From Micromonospora sp. M71_S20 (GTDB taxonomy: Bacteria; Actinomycetota; Actinomycetes; Mycobacteriales; Micromonosporaceae), in assembly GCF_003664255.1 (NCBI RefSeq), contig NZ_RCCV01000004.1, forward strand, positions 814,319-878,318: a DNA stretch of 64,000 nt, given 5' to 3'. A program made the translations under genes and the position numbers. The stretch's first letter is position 1. The number at the start of each line of letters is the position of its first letter. The notes below the pieces were generated by a model that was not told the origin of the DNA, did not search any database, and saw nothing but the letters and a program-made list of their open reading frames with translations. Positions 41,679 through 50,451 of this stretch are shown here, in pieces.

Positions 41679-43301
41679 TCAGTAGGGGAGTTTGCCGGTG
41701 CCGGCACCGGCCGTGACGACGGACTTCACGGTGGCCGGCTCGGTCAGGGTGTACGGGTAGAACGTGCGCGGCTCCTGGACGGTGCCCCCCGCGTCGCCGG
41801 GCTCGCTGGTGCCGGCGAGCACGTTGTCCCGGGCGATCATCCGGCCCCGGTCCCCGGCGTAGCTGATCGACCAGGGCACCTCGACGTCCTCGAAGTAGTT
41901 GCCCTCGACCACGCAGCCGGAGTCGAGCTGGCAGGCCACCCCGACGTCGGTGTTGTAGACGAAGTAGTTGTTGAACACGTGCACGGGGTCGCCGTAGCGG
42001 ACCCGGGGGTTGCGCTGCGGCGTGCGGTCGAACCAGTTGTGGTGGTAGGTGACCTTCAGGTTGCCGACGTCCTGGGCGGCGTTGCGGTCGTCGTGGCCGA
42101 GCAGCATGTTCTTCGTGTGGTGGTGGGTGTGGTTCCAGGACACGGTGACGTAGCTGGACCCCCGCTTGACGTCGATCAGCCCGTCGTAGCCGTACGCCAG
42201 GTCGTTGTGGTCGATCCAGACGTGGTGCGAGAACATCTGCACGTTGATCGCGTCGTCGACGGTGTTGCGGAAGTTCAGGTTCCGGATGATCACGTTGTGC
42301 ACGGCGTTGGCCGGCGGGCTGGTCACGTCGCTCACCGGCAGGCCGATGTTCAGCCCACCGCCGGTGATGCCGGAGTTCGCGCCGACGCCGACGATCGTCT
42401 TGTCCGAGGTGACGTCGTGCATCGGGCCGGGCAGCGCGATCATCCCGTCCACCCGCACGTTCAACGGGCCGGCCGTGCCGATCGCGGCGAGGAGTTCCGC
42501 GGCCGTGTCCACGGTGACGGTCGGTCCGCCCGCCCCGCCGGTGGTGCCGTTCTGGCCCAGCGCGTTGACCGAGGCGAAGCCGACCGGCGGGGCGCCCGGG
42601 TCGATCGGCGGCCCGGTCGGCGGCAGGGAGGGCCCGGCGGTCGGCGTGCCGGTGGGCGGCGCGCCGGTGGCCGTGTCCACCTCGACGTCGTCGAAGGTGG
42701 CGCTGGCGTACGAGGTGGCCAGGCCGACCCGCCCGGCGGCGAACGCCCCGTCGGTGGCCTGCACCCGCAGCGTGCCGTCGACGTAGCCGCGCAACGAGCT
42801 GCCGACCGCCTCCAGCCGCAGCGTCGCCCAGCTGCCGACGGTGATCCCGGCGGGGGCGGAGGCCAGCGACACCGGGTCGCCCCCGGAGCGGCGGATCAGC
42901 TGCACCCCGCCGCTCGCGGTCGCCACCAGCGCGTAGTAGCTGCTGCTGCTCTGCGCCCGGGCGATCACCCCGACGTGGCGGTTCGCCCCGCCGAAAGCCG
43001 TCGGCCGGACCCGGGCCTGCGCCCCGTAGTCGGTCCAGGTGCCGGCGCCGGCCAGGGCGCGGGCGTCGCTGCTGGTGCCGGACTGCCGGTAGGCGTACGA
43101 GCCGTCGGTCACGACCGACCAGCTCCCGCCGGAGCGCGACCACCCGTCGGCCGCGCCGTCGGAGAACGTGTCGCTGAACAGGGTGTCGGCGTGCGCCGAT
43201 GAGGTCGTCGCGAGCACCGTGCCGACGGCCAGGGCGCCGGCGGTGAGCGCCGCGCCGAGCAGTCTCGGTGTGCGCGTCCGGGGACGGGGTGTCCGGTTCA
43301 T
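41679..43301 (-). CDS. Secreted PL1 pectate lyase with N-terminal accessory domain
   Basis: A 540-residue exported enzyme: signal peptide (1-38), accessory domain (~39-205) related to those of the two preceding lyases, a short Pro/Gly linker and one PL1 domain (~235-540). The catalytic region has VWIDHNDLAYGYDGLIDVKR, the YHHNWFDRTPQRNPRVRYG region and a cysteine pair (VACQLDSGC). The ATG at 43301 has AGGAGG upstream; the longer upstream frame is not supported. It is closest in sequence to the first catalytic domain of the tandem lyase (shared GTTGGAGGPTVTV and VTSDKTIVGVGANSG), so gene duplication is likely. Confidence 0.92.
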   Translation of the reverse strand: MNRTPRPRTRTPRLLGAALTAGALAVGTVLATTSSAHADTLFSDTFSDGAADGWSRSGGSWSVVTDGSYAYRQSGTSSDARALAGAGTWTDYGAQARVRPTAFGGANRHVGVIARAQSSSSYYALVATASGGVQLIRRSGGDPVSLASAPAGITVGSWATLRLEAVGSSLRGYVDGTLRVQATDGAFAAGRVGLATSYASATFDDVEVDTATGAPPTGTPTAGPSLPPTGPPIDPGAPPVGFASVNALGQNGTTGGAGGPTVTVDTAAELLAAIGTAGPLNVRVDGMIALPGPMHDVTSDKTIVGVGANSGITGGGLNIGLPVSDVTSPPANAVHNVIIRNLNFRNTVDDAINVQMFSHHVWIDHNDLAYGYDGLIDVKRGSSYVTVSWNHTHHHTKNMLLGHDDRNAAQDVGNLKVTYHHNWFDRTPQRNPRVRYGDPVHVFNNYFVYNTDVGVACQLDSGCVVEGNYFEDVEVPWSISYAGDRGRMIARDNVLAGTSEPGDAGGTVQEPRTFYPYTLTEPATVKSVVTAGAGTGKLPY

Positions 43302-43331
43302 GGTGGGCCTCCTGGTGGTGGGGTGGGCACC

Positions 43332-43371
43332 GGTGGGCCGCCGCGCTGAGCGCCGGACGCGGCGGCCCACC
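43332..43371 (-). terminator. 14-bp stem terminator after the 463-residue PL1 gene
   Basis: GGTGGGCCGCCGCG (43332-43345) pairs with CGCGGCGGCCCACC (43358-43371), with a 12-base loop, immediately downstream of the leftward stop at 43414. Confidence 0.8.
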
Positions 43372-43413
43372 GGCCGTCCGGCCACCGCGCGGGACGGCGC
43401 GGCGGCCGGCGTC

Positions 43414-44805
43414 CTACAGGGGCAGCCGGTCCGCGCCGGCCAGCGCCCCCACGACCACCGGCACCGCGGGTGCCGGCAGCACGGGGCCGCGTCGAAGGGT
43501 CGGCGTCCAGCCGGCGTCCGGGGCCAGGTCCGGCTCGTGCGCCGCGTTGTACGCGCCCACCAGGTCGACCGGGCGGGCCCGGTCCCCGGCGGCGCGGACC
43601 CAGTTGCCCCGGGTGGTGACGGCGGTGCCGCCCCAGTCGTAGAGCAGGTCGTCGGCCACGACGCCGGCGGCGAGGCTGAAGAAGTTGTTCTCGGCGACCA
43701 CGGCGGACTGCACCCCGACGCCGATCGCGTACTCGAACCCGTCGCCGGCCAGCCGGTAGTGGTTGTTCCACACGTCGACCTGGCCGAAGCGCACCCGGGG
43801 CAGCCGCTGGAGCACCCCGTCGAAGAGGTTGTGGTGCAGGCTCACCTTCAGCCGCCCGACGTCCGGGCCGACGGTGTTGGACGACCCGATCAGCATGACC
43901 TTGTCCCGCCCGACGAACCGGTTGTACGAGACGGTCACCAGGCTCGCGGTGTGCGTGACGTCCACCGACCCGTCGTGCACCTGGTACGGCCGGCCGAGGT
44001 GCACCGGCTGGCCGCTGTCCGGGTTGTCGCCGTCGGTGAAGGTGTTGTGGTCGATCCAGACGTGCTCGCTGCGGCGCACCGAGATCTGGTCGTACTGGGA
44101 GTTCCAGTTGCCCGCGGCGCCGTCGGTGGGGGACCAGGCGGGGAAGCAGTCCCGGGCGTCGTCGAAGGTCAGGTTCCGCACGATCGTGTTGTGCGCGCCG
44201 TCGAGCATCAGCGTCAGGCCGGTCAGCCGGGCGCCGCGCAGGCCGACGAGGGTGGTGTTCGGGCCGACGTTGATCTGGGTCTGCCGGGTCTGGTTCGTCA
44301 CCGAGCGCACCCGCGCCGCCTCCAGCGGCCCGCTCGGCGCCACCCGGCCCCAGACCGCCGGGTCGTACGCCGCGAGGTAGGCCGGCAGCGAGTACTCCGG
44401 GTCGGCGAGGTCGGCGCAGTCGAGCGTGCTGCCGTCGGGACCCTCGAAGCCGTCGACCACGCCGCTGACGTAGATGATCTTCGGGGTGGCGTTGCCCCGG
44501 TTGGTGGCGTTGTCGCCGCCGAGGGCCGCGACCAGCTCGGCCCGGCTGGAGACGACGTGCACCTGCTCCGGCGTCGCCGCCGCGCCGCCGGTGGTGCCGG
44601 TCCCCTCAGCCGCCCAGCCGTCACCGGCCGGCAGCGCCTGCCGGCCGAGGTGCCGGGCGGCCCAGGAAAGCCCGCCGGTCGTGGCGGCCGCGCCGCCCGG
44701 AGCCGGAGCGGCCCCGCCGTCCGGGGCCGGGGCCGCCGCCGCGCTCCCGGTCGTCGCCGCGAGCGCGACGGCGATCGTCGCCGCGCCCAGTGTCTGCTTC
44801 CACAT
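43414..44805 (-). CDS. Secreted PL1 pectate lyase without accessory domain
   Basis: A 463-residue exported enzyme with signal peptide (1-~25), a short Ala/Pro-rich spacer and one PL1 domain. Family motifs: GVVDGFEGPDGSTLDCADLA, EHVWIDHNTFTDGD, SYNRFVGRDKVMLIGSSN, SLHHNLFDGVLQRLPRVRFG and VDVWNNHY. The Arg of the RVR motif is kept. It belongs to a different PL1 subgroup from the two neighbours, closer to classic Bacillus/Dickeya pectate lyases (judged by eye). It lacks the concanavalin-like domain. A promoter is visible upstream. Confidence 0.92.
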   Translation of the reverse strand: MWKQTLGAATIAVALAATTGSAAAAPAPDGGAAPAPGGAAATTGGLSWAARHLGRQALPAGDGWAAEGTGTTGGAAATPEQVHVVSSRAELVAALGGDNATNRGNATPKIIYVSGVVDGFEGPDGSTLDCADLADPEYSLPAYLAAYDPAVWGRVAPSGPLEAARVRSVTNQTRQTQINVGPNTTLVGLRGARLTGLTLMLDGAHNTIVRNLTFDDARDCFPAWSPTDGAAGNWNSQYDQISVRRSEHVWIDHNTFTDGDNPDSGQPVHLGRPYQVHDGSVDVTHTASLVTVSYNRFVGRDKVMLIGSSNTVGPDVGRLKVSLHHNLFDGVLQRLPRVRFGQVDVWNNHYRLAGDGFEYAIGVGVQSAVVAENNFFSLAAGVVADDLLYDWGGTAVTTRGNWVRAAGDRARPVDLVGAYNAAHEPDLAPDAGWTPTLRRGPVLPAPAVPVVVGALAGADRLPL

Positions 44806-44845
44806 CTATCGGACCACCTGTTCGTCGCCTGTTCGATATGGGGCA

Positions 44846-44875
44846 ACGGTAGGTTTCGCGATTTATGCGAGTCAA
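44846..44875 (-). promoter_or_regulatory. Promoter of the 463-residue PL1 gene
   Basis: Read on the minus strand: -35 TTGACT, 18-base spacer, -10 TACCGT. It ends about 40 bases before the start codon, in an A+T-rich patch. Confidence 0.55.
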
Positions 44876-44921
44876 TGACAAACGTGTGCAGAAGTGTTGC
44901 AATTGATCAGATCGGCCGGTA

Positions 44922-44949
44922 TCGTCCCGACCGCCCTGGGTCGGGATGA
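44922..44949 (-). terminator. Terminator of the uronate catabolic operon
   Basis: TCGTCCCGACC (44922-44932) pairs with GGTCGGGATGA (44939-44949) with one G-U pair. It lies about 30 bases after the stop of the last gene in the leftward operon. Confidence 0.65.
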
Positions 44950-44976
44950 CGCCGCTATATCCGATATGGACCCGCG

Positions 44977-46218
44977 TCAGGCGGGCGGTTCAGTTGCAGT
45001 GCGTTGCGGTCCCTCCTGCCCGGTCAGGTCCGTGCGGTGCGGCGCCACCGCCCACGGCACCGCCAGCTCCGACAGCAGCGACCCCTCCTCGGCCGCCCGG
45101 CGCAGCAGCCGGTTGATCCCGCGCACGGTCAGCACCCGCTGCGGGCCGTCGCCCGTGGCGGTGACGAGGTCGCCGCCCAGCGGCGCCGGCTCGGGCGCGG
45201 TCGTGACCGCCTCCAGCACCGCGGTGAACCCGGCGGTGCGCGCCAGGGGCGCGATCAGCGGCACCGCCGGGTCGGCCCGGTGGTCGAGGAGGTTCTCCAG
45301 CAGCCCGCGCCGGCCCGGCACCTCGCGCGGGTCGGCGTCGCCGGGCAGCAGCAACCGGTCGGTCGGGTACTCCAACACGGCCCGGCCGGCGGTGCCGGTC
45401 ACGATCACCTCCCCGGCGACGAAGTCCTCCCCGGCCAGGGTCACCGCCGCGACGATCGGCGGTCCCGAGCGGGACGACACCCGCAGGGTCGCCGTGTCGT
45501 CCACCTCGATCGGCCGGACCCGGTAGCGCTCCACCTCGATCCGCGCGGGCACCACCGGCCCGTCCCCGTCGGCCTCGGCGACCGCCAGGCACTGCATGAC
45601 CGCGTGCGCCAGCGGGTTGGCCAGGGCGCCGTCCAGCACCGGCCGGCCGTGCAGCGTCCGCCGCCCGGCCCACGGCGCCCGCGCGTAGTAGGCGTCGGAG
45701 CGCTGCCAGGCCGCCACGGTCGCGATGCCGGTGACGGTACCGAGCCGCCCGGCCCGCACCGCGTCGGTCAGCTCCGTCAGCGCCGCCGAACCGAGCGCCT
45801 GGAAGCCCACCTGGCACGCCCGGCCCGTCGCGGCGAGGGCGTCGGCCAGCTCCCGGTGCTCGGCGGTGGACAGCACCGGGGGCTTCTCCAGCAGCAGGTC
45901 GGCGCCCGCGGCGAGCACGTCCAGGGCGATCGGCAGGTGGGTGTGCGGCGGGGTGCAGACGACCACCACGTCCGGCCGCGCCGCCCGCAGCATCTCCCGG
46001 TGGTCGGTGTGCACCAGGGTGCCGTCCGGCACCGGCGCCGCCGGGTCGTCCTCAACCGGGCGTACGTCGACCAGGGCGACCAGCCGCAGTCGCCCGGCGG
46101 CGTGCAGCGGGGCGATGACCCGTCGGTGCCAGCGCCCGTGCCCGTTGGCCCCGACGACCGCGACCCTCGGCACGGCGCCGGCCCCTCCCGGCGTCGCCCC
46201 CGCGGCGGCGGCCGTCAC
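44977..46218 (-). CDS. Gfo/Idh/MocA family oxidoreductase (operon gene 5)
   Basis: A 413-residue NAD(P)-dependent sugar oxidoreductase. The Rossmann motif is VAVVGANGHGRWH near residue 20, and the family's EKPP lysine motif is LLLEKPPVLS near 115. The C-terminal half is the alpha/beta dimerisation domain. The GTG at 46218 overlaps the stop of the UxuB-like gene (GTGA). It is the last gene of the leftward pectin catabolic operon. The family oxidises or epimerises sugars and sugar acids; a galacturonate, rhamnose or methyl-sugar substrate is guesswork. Confidence 0.88.
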   Translation of the reverse strand: MTAAAAGATPGGAGAVPRVAVVGANGHGRWHRRVIAPLHAAGRLRLVALVDVRPVEDDPAAPVPDGTLVHTDHREMLRAARPDVVVVCTPPHTHLPIALDVLAAGADLLLEKPPVLSTAEHRELADALAATGRACQVGFQALGSAALTELTDAVRAGRLGTVTGIATVAAWQRSDAYYARAPWAGRRTLHGRPVLDGALANPLAHAVMQCLAVAEADGDGPVVPARIEVERYRVRPIEVDDTATLRVSSRSGPPIVAAVTLAGEDFVAGEVIVTGTAGRAVLEYPTDRLLLPGDADPREVPGRRGLLENLLDHRADPAVPLIAPLARTAGFTAVLEAVTTAPEPAPLGGDLVTATGDGPQRVLTVRGINRLLRRAAEEGSLLSELAVPWAVAPHRTDLTGQEGPQRTATEPPA

Positions 46219-47699
46219 CGGGCGCCCGCCAGCGTCGCGGCCACCCCGTGCCGTTGCAGGGCGGTCAGCCACCCGGTCACCTCGGCGCGTACGTCGTCGT
46301 CCTCGGCCACCTCGGCGGGGAAGACCTCGCGCAGCGCGAACACCGCGTCCACGGCCCCCGCCGGGGTACGCGCTCCGGTGGCGAGCGCCGCGCGGATCTC
46401 CTCGGCGAGCGGATCGGCCAGCGGCAGGAGGCTGCCGTCGTCGGCGTGGCCCTGCGCGAAGCGCAGCCAGGCGGCCACCACCAGCGTGGCCCAGTGCGCC
46501 GACCGCCCCCCGGCCCGCAGGTCGGCGATGGTGTGCAGGATCCGCTGCGGCAGCTTCTGCGAGCCGTCCATGGCCACCTGGAGGGTGCGGTGGTGGATCG
46601 CCGGGTTGGCGAAGCGGGTGAGCACCTCCTCGCCGTACGCGACGACCGAGACGCCCTCGGGCGGGTCGAAGCTGGCCGCCACGTCCTCGGCGACCAGGTG
46701 ACGCAGCACCGTGGTCAGGTGCGGCAGGGTCAGCGCGTCGGCGATGGTCTCCCGGCCGGCCAGCGCGCCCAGGTAGGCGGCGGCCGAGTGCACGCCGTTG
46801 AGGGCGCGCAGCTTCAGCCGCTCCCAGGGCCCGGCGTCGGCGGTGAGCACCGCGCCGGCCCGCTCCCAGGCCGGTCGGCCGCCCGGGAAGTCGTCCTCGA
46901 TCACCCACTGCCGGTACGGCTCGGCGACCACCGCCGCCAGGTCGGCCACCCCCAGGGCCCGCTCGGCGTCGGCGAGGGTCTGCGCCGTGCTGGCCGGCAC
47001 GATCCGGTCGACCATGGTGCCGGGGAAGCTGACGCACTCCCGCACCCAGCCGGCCAGCGGCTCCGGCACGCCCGCGTACGCCACCGACTGCTCGACCAGG
47101 CCGCGCAGCCGGCGGCCGTTCGCGGGCAGGTTGTCGCAGCTGACCAGGGCCAGCGGCGGGCCCTGCGCGGCGGCCCGGGCGAGCAGCCCGCGCAGCAGCA
47201 GGCCCGGGACGGTGACCGGCAACCGGTCGGTGCGCAGGTCGGCGGCGACCTCCGGGTCCGGCCGCAGCCGACCGGTCACCGGGTCGAGCTGGTACGCCTT
47301 CTCCGTCACGGTGAGGGTGACCACCCGGATCGCCGGGTCGGCCAGCAGCGCCACCACGGCGGCGGGGTCACCCGCGGCGTGCCGCGTCCCGGCCAGCGCG
47401 CCGACGACGCGGGTGTGGCACCCCTCGGCGCTGGTGCTGGTGACGCTGAACAGGTTGTCCTGCGCGGCCAGCGTCGTCACCACGTCGGGGTTGCGTGGCG
47501 CCACGCCGACGATGCCCCAGTCGCCCCCGGCTTGCGCCATGGCCTCCTCGGTGTACACGGCCTGGTGGGCGCGGTGGAAGGCGCCCAGCCCGAGGTGGAC
47601 GATCCCCGCCGGCACGCTGCCCGGGCGCAGCAGCGGGCGGCTGTCCGTCGGCAGCCGGCGCAGCGTCCCGAGACCGAGCCGGGCGGCGCCGACGCTCAC
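46215..47699 (-). CDS. uxuB: Mannitol dehydrogenase family, fructuronate/tagaturonate reductase (UxuB-like)
   Basis: A 494-residue long-chain polyol dehydrogenase-type protein. N-terminal GIVHLGLGAFHRAHQAVYTE binds NAD. The catalytic region includes VSFPGTMVDRIVP, VIEDDFPGGRPAWE and LKLRALNGVHSAAAYLGAL. It would reduce fructuronate (or tagaturonate) to mannonate (or altronate), the step after UxaC. The GTG at 47699 overlaps the stop of the enolase-superfamily gene; its own stop overlaps the next start. It is in the middle of a tightly coupled five-gene operon. UxuB versus UxaB specificity cannot be decided from sequence by eye. Confidence 0.88.
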   Translation of the reverse strand: MSVGAARLGLGTLRRLPTDSRPLLRPGSVPAGIVHLGLGAFHRAHQAVYTEEAMAQAGGDWGIVGVAPRNPDVVTTLAAQDNLFSVTSTSAEGCHTRVVGALAGTRHAAGDPAAVVALLADPAIRVVTLTVTEKAYQLDPVTGRLRPDPEVAADLRTDRLPVTVPGLLLRGLLARAAAQGPPLALVSCDNLPANGRRLRGLVEQSVAYAGVPEPLAGWVRECVSFPGTMVDRIVPASTAQTLADAERALGVADLAAVVAEPYRQWVIEDDFPGGRPAWERAGAVLTADAGPWERLKLRALNGVHSAAAYLGALAGRETIADALTLPHLTTVLRHLVAEDVAASFDPPEGVSVVAYGEEVLTRFANPAIHHRTLQVAMDGSQKLPQRILHTIADLRAGGRSAHWATLVVAAWLRFAQGHADDGSLLPLADPLAEEIRAALATGARTPAGAVDAVFALREVFPAEVAEDDDVRAEVTGWLTALQRHGVAATLAGAR

Positions 47700-49000
47700 C
47701 GCCACACCGGCCCGTCCGGGAAGCGGAACTCGGCGATCGACTCCGGCTTCATGGTGGAGCTGTAGCCGGGCGCCTGCGGCAGCAGGTAGCGCCCCTCGCG
47801 GGTGCGCACCGGGTCGACGAAGTGCTCGTGCAGGTGGTCGACGTACTCCACCATCCGGCCGTCGAGGCTGGTGCCCACCCGCAGGTAGTCGAAGACGGCC
47901 AGGTGCTGGACGTACTCGCACAGGCCCACGCCGCCGGAGTGCGGACAGATCGGCACCCCGAACTTCGCCGCCATCAGGATCTCGGCGAGGACCTCGTTGA
48001 CGCCGCCGACCCGGCAGGCGTCGATCTGCATCACGCCGATCGCCTCGGCCTGGAGCAGCTGCTTGAAGATGACCCGGTTGGCGGCCACCTCACCGGTGGC
48101 GACCCGGCACCGGCCGTCGGTCAGCCCGGTCACCGCCCGCGCGATCCGGGCGTGCCCGAGGATGTCGTCGGCGTGCGTCGGCTCCTCGATCCAGTACGGG
48201 TCCACCTCCGCCAGCGCGGCCATGTTGGTGATCGCCTCGTCGACGTCCCAGACCTGGTTGGCGTCCATCATCAGCAGCGCGTCCGGCCCGATCTCCTCCC
48301 GGATGATCCGCGCCCGCCGCAGGTCGTCGGCGGGCGGCCCGCCGACCTTCATCTTCATCGCCCGCCACCCGTCGGCGTACGCCTGCCGGGTCAGCGCCCG
48401 GACCTTGTCGTCGGGGTAGCCCAGCCACCCCACGGAGGTGGTGTACGAGGGGAACCCGTCGCGCTCCAGCCCGGCGCGGCGCTCGTCCAGCCCGATGAGC
48501 CCCTTGTCGAGGATGGCCGCCGCCTCGTCCGGGGTGAGGGCGTCCGTGATGTGGTGGAAGTCGATGCTGGCCACCAACTCCTCGGTGGGCAGCTCGGCGA
48601 GCAGTTGCCACATCGGCTTGCCGGCCAGCTTGGCCCGCAGGTCCCAGACCGCGTTGACCAGCGCGCCGGTGGCCATGTGGATGACCCCCTTCTCCGGGCC
48701 CAGCCAGCGCAGCTGCACGTCGGCGCTGAGCGAGCGCCAGAACGCCACCGGGTCGGCGAAGATCTCCTCGACGGTGCGGCCCCGCACGTGGTGCGCGAGG
48801 GCCTGGATCGCGGCGCAGGTCAGCTCGTTGCCGCGACCGTTGGTGAAGGTGAACCCGGCCCCGGTGACGCCGGCGTCGGTGCGCAGCTCGACGTAGCTGG
48901 CCGAGTAGTCGCCCCGGTTGATCGCGTCCGATCCGTCGCCGGCGGCGGCGGTCGGGAACCGCACGTCGTGCACGTTTACGGCGGTGACGGTGACACTCAC
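47696..49000 (-). CDS. Enolase-superfamily sugar acid dehydratase (L-fuconate dehydratase-like)
   Basis: A 434-residue mandelate racemase/enolase-superfamily enzyme. The catalytic framework is visible: lysines in WRAMKMKVGG, metal ligands in LMMDANQVWD, YWIEEPTHADD and ATGEVAANRV, and a late His in PICPHSGGVGLCEYVQH. The N-terminus (GSDAINRGDYSASYVELRTD) and length match L-fuconate dehydratases best. In this operon it occupies the position where a mannonate dehydratase (UxuA) would be expected, so it may dehydrate a uronate-derived aldonate instead. The GTG overlaps the UxaC stop. Confidence 0.87.
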   Translation of the reverse strand: MSVTVTAVNVHDVRFPTAAAGDGSDAINRGDYSASYVELRTDAGVTGAGFTFTNGRGNELTCAAIQALAHHVRGRTVEEIFADPVAFWRSLSADVQLRWLGPEKGVIHMATGALVNAVWDLRAKLAGKPMWQLLAELPTEELVASIDFHHITDALTPDEAAAILDKGLIGLDERRAGLERDGFPSYTTSVGWLGYPDDKVRALTRQAYADGWRAMKMKVGGPPADDLRRARIIREEIGPDALLMMDANQVWDVDEAITNMAALAEVDPYWIEEPTHADDILGHARIARAVTGLTDGRCRVATGEVAANRVIFKQLLQAEAIGVMQIDACRVGGVNEVLAEILMAAKFGVPICPHSGGVGLCEYVQHLAVFDYLRVGTSLDGRMVEYVDHLHEHFVDPVRTREGRYLLPQAPGYSSTMKPESIAEFRFPDGPVWR

Positions 49001-50421
49001 AGGACATTCTCTCCGATCTTGAAGACCTTCTTCGGGAGCCGGTACGCCAGGTCGACGATGGTCTCGGCGGCCTCGTCCTCGCCGAGGCGGTGCTCGGTGA
49101 CCAGCCGGGCCAGGTAGGCGGCGTCGACGCGACGGGCCACGTCGTGGCGTACCGGGATGGAGCAGAACGCGCGGGTGTCGTCGACGAACCCGGCGGTGTT
49201 GTAGAAGCCCGCGGACTCGGTGACCGACTCGCGGAAGCGACGCAGCACCTCCGGCGAGTCCAGGAACCACCACGGCGCACCGAGGTACAGGGCGGCGTAC
49301 CCGCCCGCCAGCGGCGCGAGTTCCCGGCTGAAGGTGTACTCGTCGAGGGTGTAGAGCACCACCCGCAGCCGCGGGTCGTTGCCGTACGCGTCCAGCAGCG
49401 GGGTCAGCGCGTGCAGGTACTCGGTGGCCTGCGGCAGGTCGCCGCCGACGTCGCGGCCGTGCCGCGCGTACAGCCAGCGGTTGTGGTTGCGCACCGCGCC
49501 GGGGTGCAGCTGCATGACGAGGCCGTCGTCCAGCGACATCCGGGCGAACTCCAGCAGCATGTGCGCCCGGAACGTCTCCGCGTCGGCCGCGTCGGCTACC
49601 CCGCGCAGGCCCTTGTCGTAGAGTCGCGCCGCCTCGTCCGCGCCCAGTGCCAGCGTGCGCGCGGTCGGGTGGCCGTGGTCGGTGCAGGTGGCGCCGGCCG
49701 CGATGAAGGCCGCCCGCCGCTGGCGCAGCGCCGCCAGGTAGCCGGCGTACGTGCCGGTGTCCTCGCCGGTGATCTCGCCGAGCCGCGCGACGTTGTCCGC
49801 CCAGCCGTCGAACTCCATGTCGGCCACGTTGTCCGGCCGGAACGTGCTGATCACCCGGCCGCCCGGCCCGCCCCAGCCGTCGGCGGCGAGCTTGGCGTGC
49901 TGCCCGAGGTCGTCCAGCGGCGACTCGGTGGTGGCGAGCACCTCGATGCCGAACCGCTCGAACAGCGCCCGGGGCCGGAACTCCGGCTCGGCGAGCCGGG
50001 CCGCGAGCTCGTCGTAGACGGCGTCGGCGGTGGCCGGGGAGAGCGGGGTGTGCACCCCGAACACGTCGCGGAAGGTCTGCTCCAGCCAGAGCCGGGAGGG
50101 GGTGCCCCGGAACAGGTGCCAGTGCGCGGCGAAGCGTCGCCAGATGGTGCGCCCGTCGGGCTCCGTGGGGCTGCCGTCGACGGTGGGCACGCCCAGGTCG
50201 GCCGGGGGGACGCCCTGGCTGAGCAGCATCCGGGTGAGGTAGTGGTCGGGCACGATGAGCAGCCGCGCCGGGTCCGGGAAGGGGCGGTCCTCGGCCAGGA
50301 TCGCCGGGTCGACGTGCCCGTGCGGGGAGATGATCGGCTGGGGCGCGGCCAGCGCGTACAGCCGACGGGCCACCGCGCGCTGCGCGGGGTCGGCGGGGAA
50401 GAGCAGGTCGGTCGTGGGCAC
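48997..50421 (-). CDS. uxaC: Glucuronate/galacturonate isomerase UxaC
   Basis: A 474-residue uronate isomerase of the amidohydrolase superfamily. The N-terminal metal site SPHGHVDP has His34 and His36. RLWLEQTFRDVFGVHTPLS and VLYTLDEYTFSRELAPLAGG are typical, and the length agrees with UxaC (about 470). It converts galacturonate to tagaturonate and glucuronate to fructuronate, the entry step for uronates released from pectin. The start is a GTG with GAGGAG upstream, 30 bases after the preceding oxidoreductase. Its stop overlaps the enolase-superfamily start. Confidence 0.95.
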   Translation of the reverse strand: MPTTDLLFPADPAQRAVARRLYALAAPQPIISPHGHVDPAILAEDRPFPDPARLLIVPDHYLTRMLLSQGVPPADLGVPTVDGSPTEPDGRTIWRRFAAHWHLFRGTPSRLWLEQTFRDVFGVHTPLSPATADAVYDELAARLAEPEFRPRALFERFGIEVLATTESPLDDLGQHAKLAADGWGGPGGRVISTFRPDNVADMEFDGWADNVARLGEITGEDTGTYAGYLAALRQRRAAFIAAGATCTDHGHPTARTLALGADEAARLYDKGLRGVADAADAETFRAHMLLEFARMSLDDGLVMQLHPGAVRNHNRWLYARHGRDVGGDLPQATEYLHALTPLLDAYGNDPRLRVVLYTLDEYTFSRELAPLAGGYAALYLGAPWWFLDSPEVLRRFRESVTESAGFYNTAGFVDDTRAFCSIPVRHDVARRVDAAYLARLVTEHRLGEDEAAETIVDLAYRLPKKVFKIGENVL

Positions 50422-50451
50422 GGGTGGGGCTCCTCGGAGGGTGTTCGCGGC

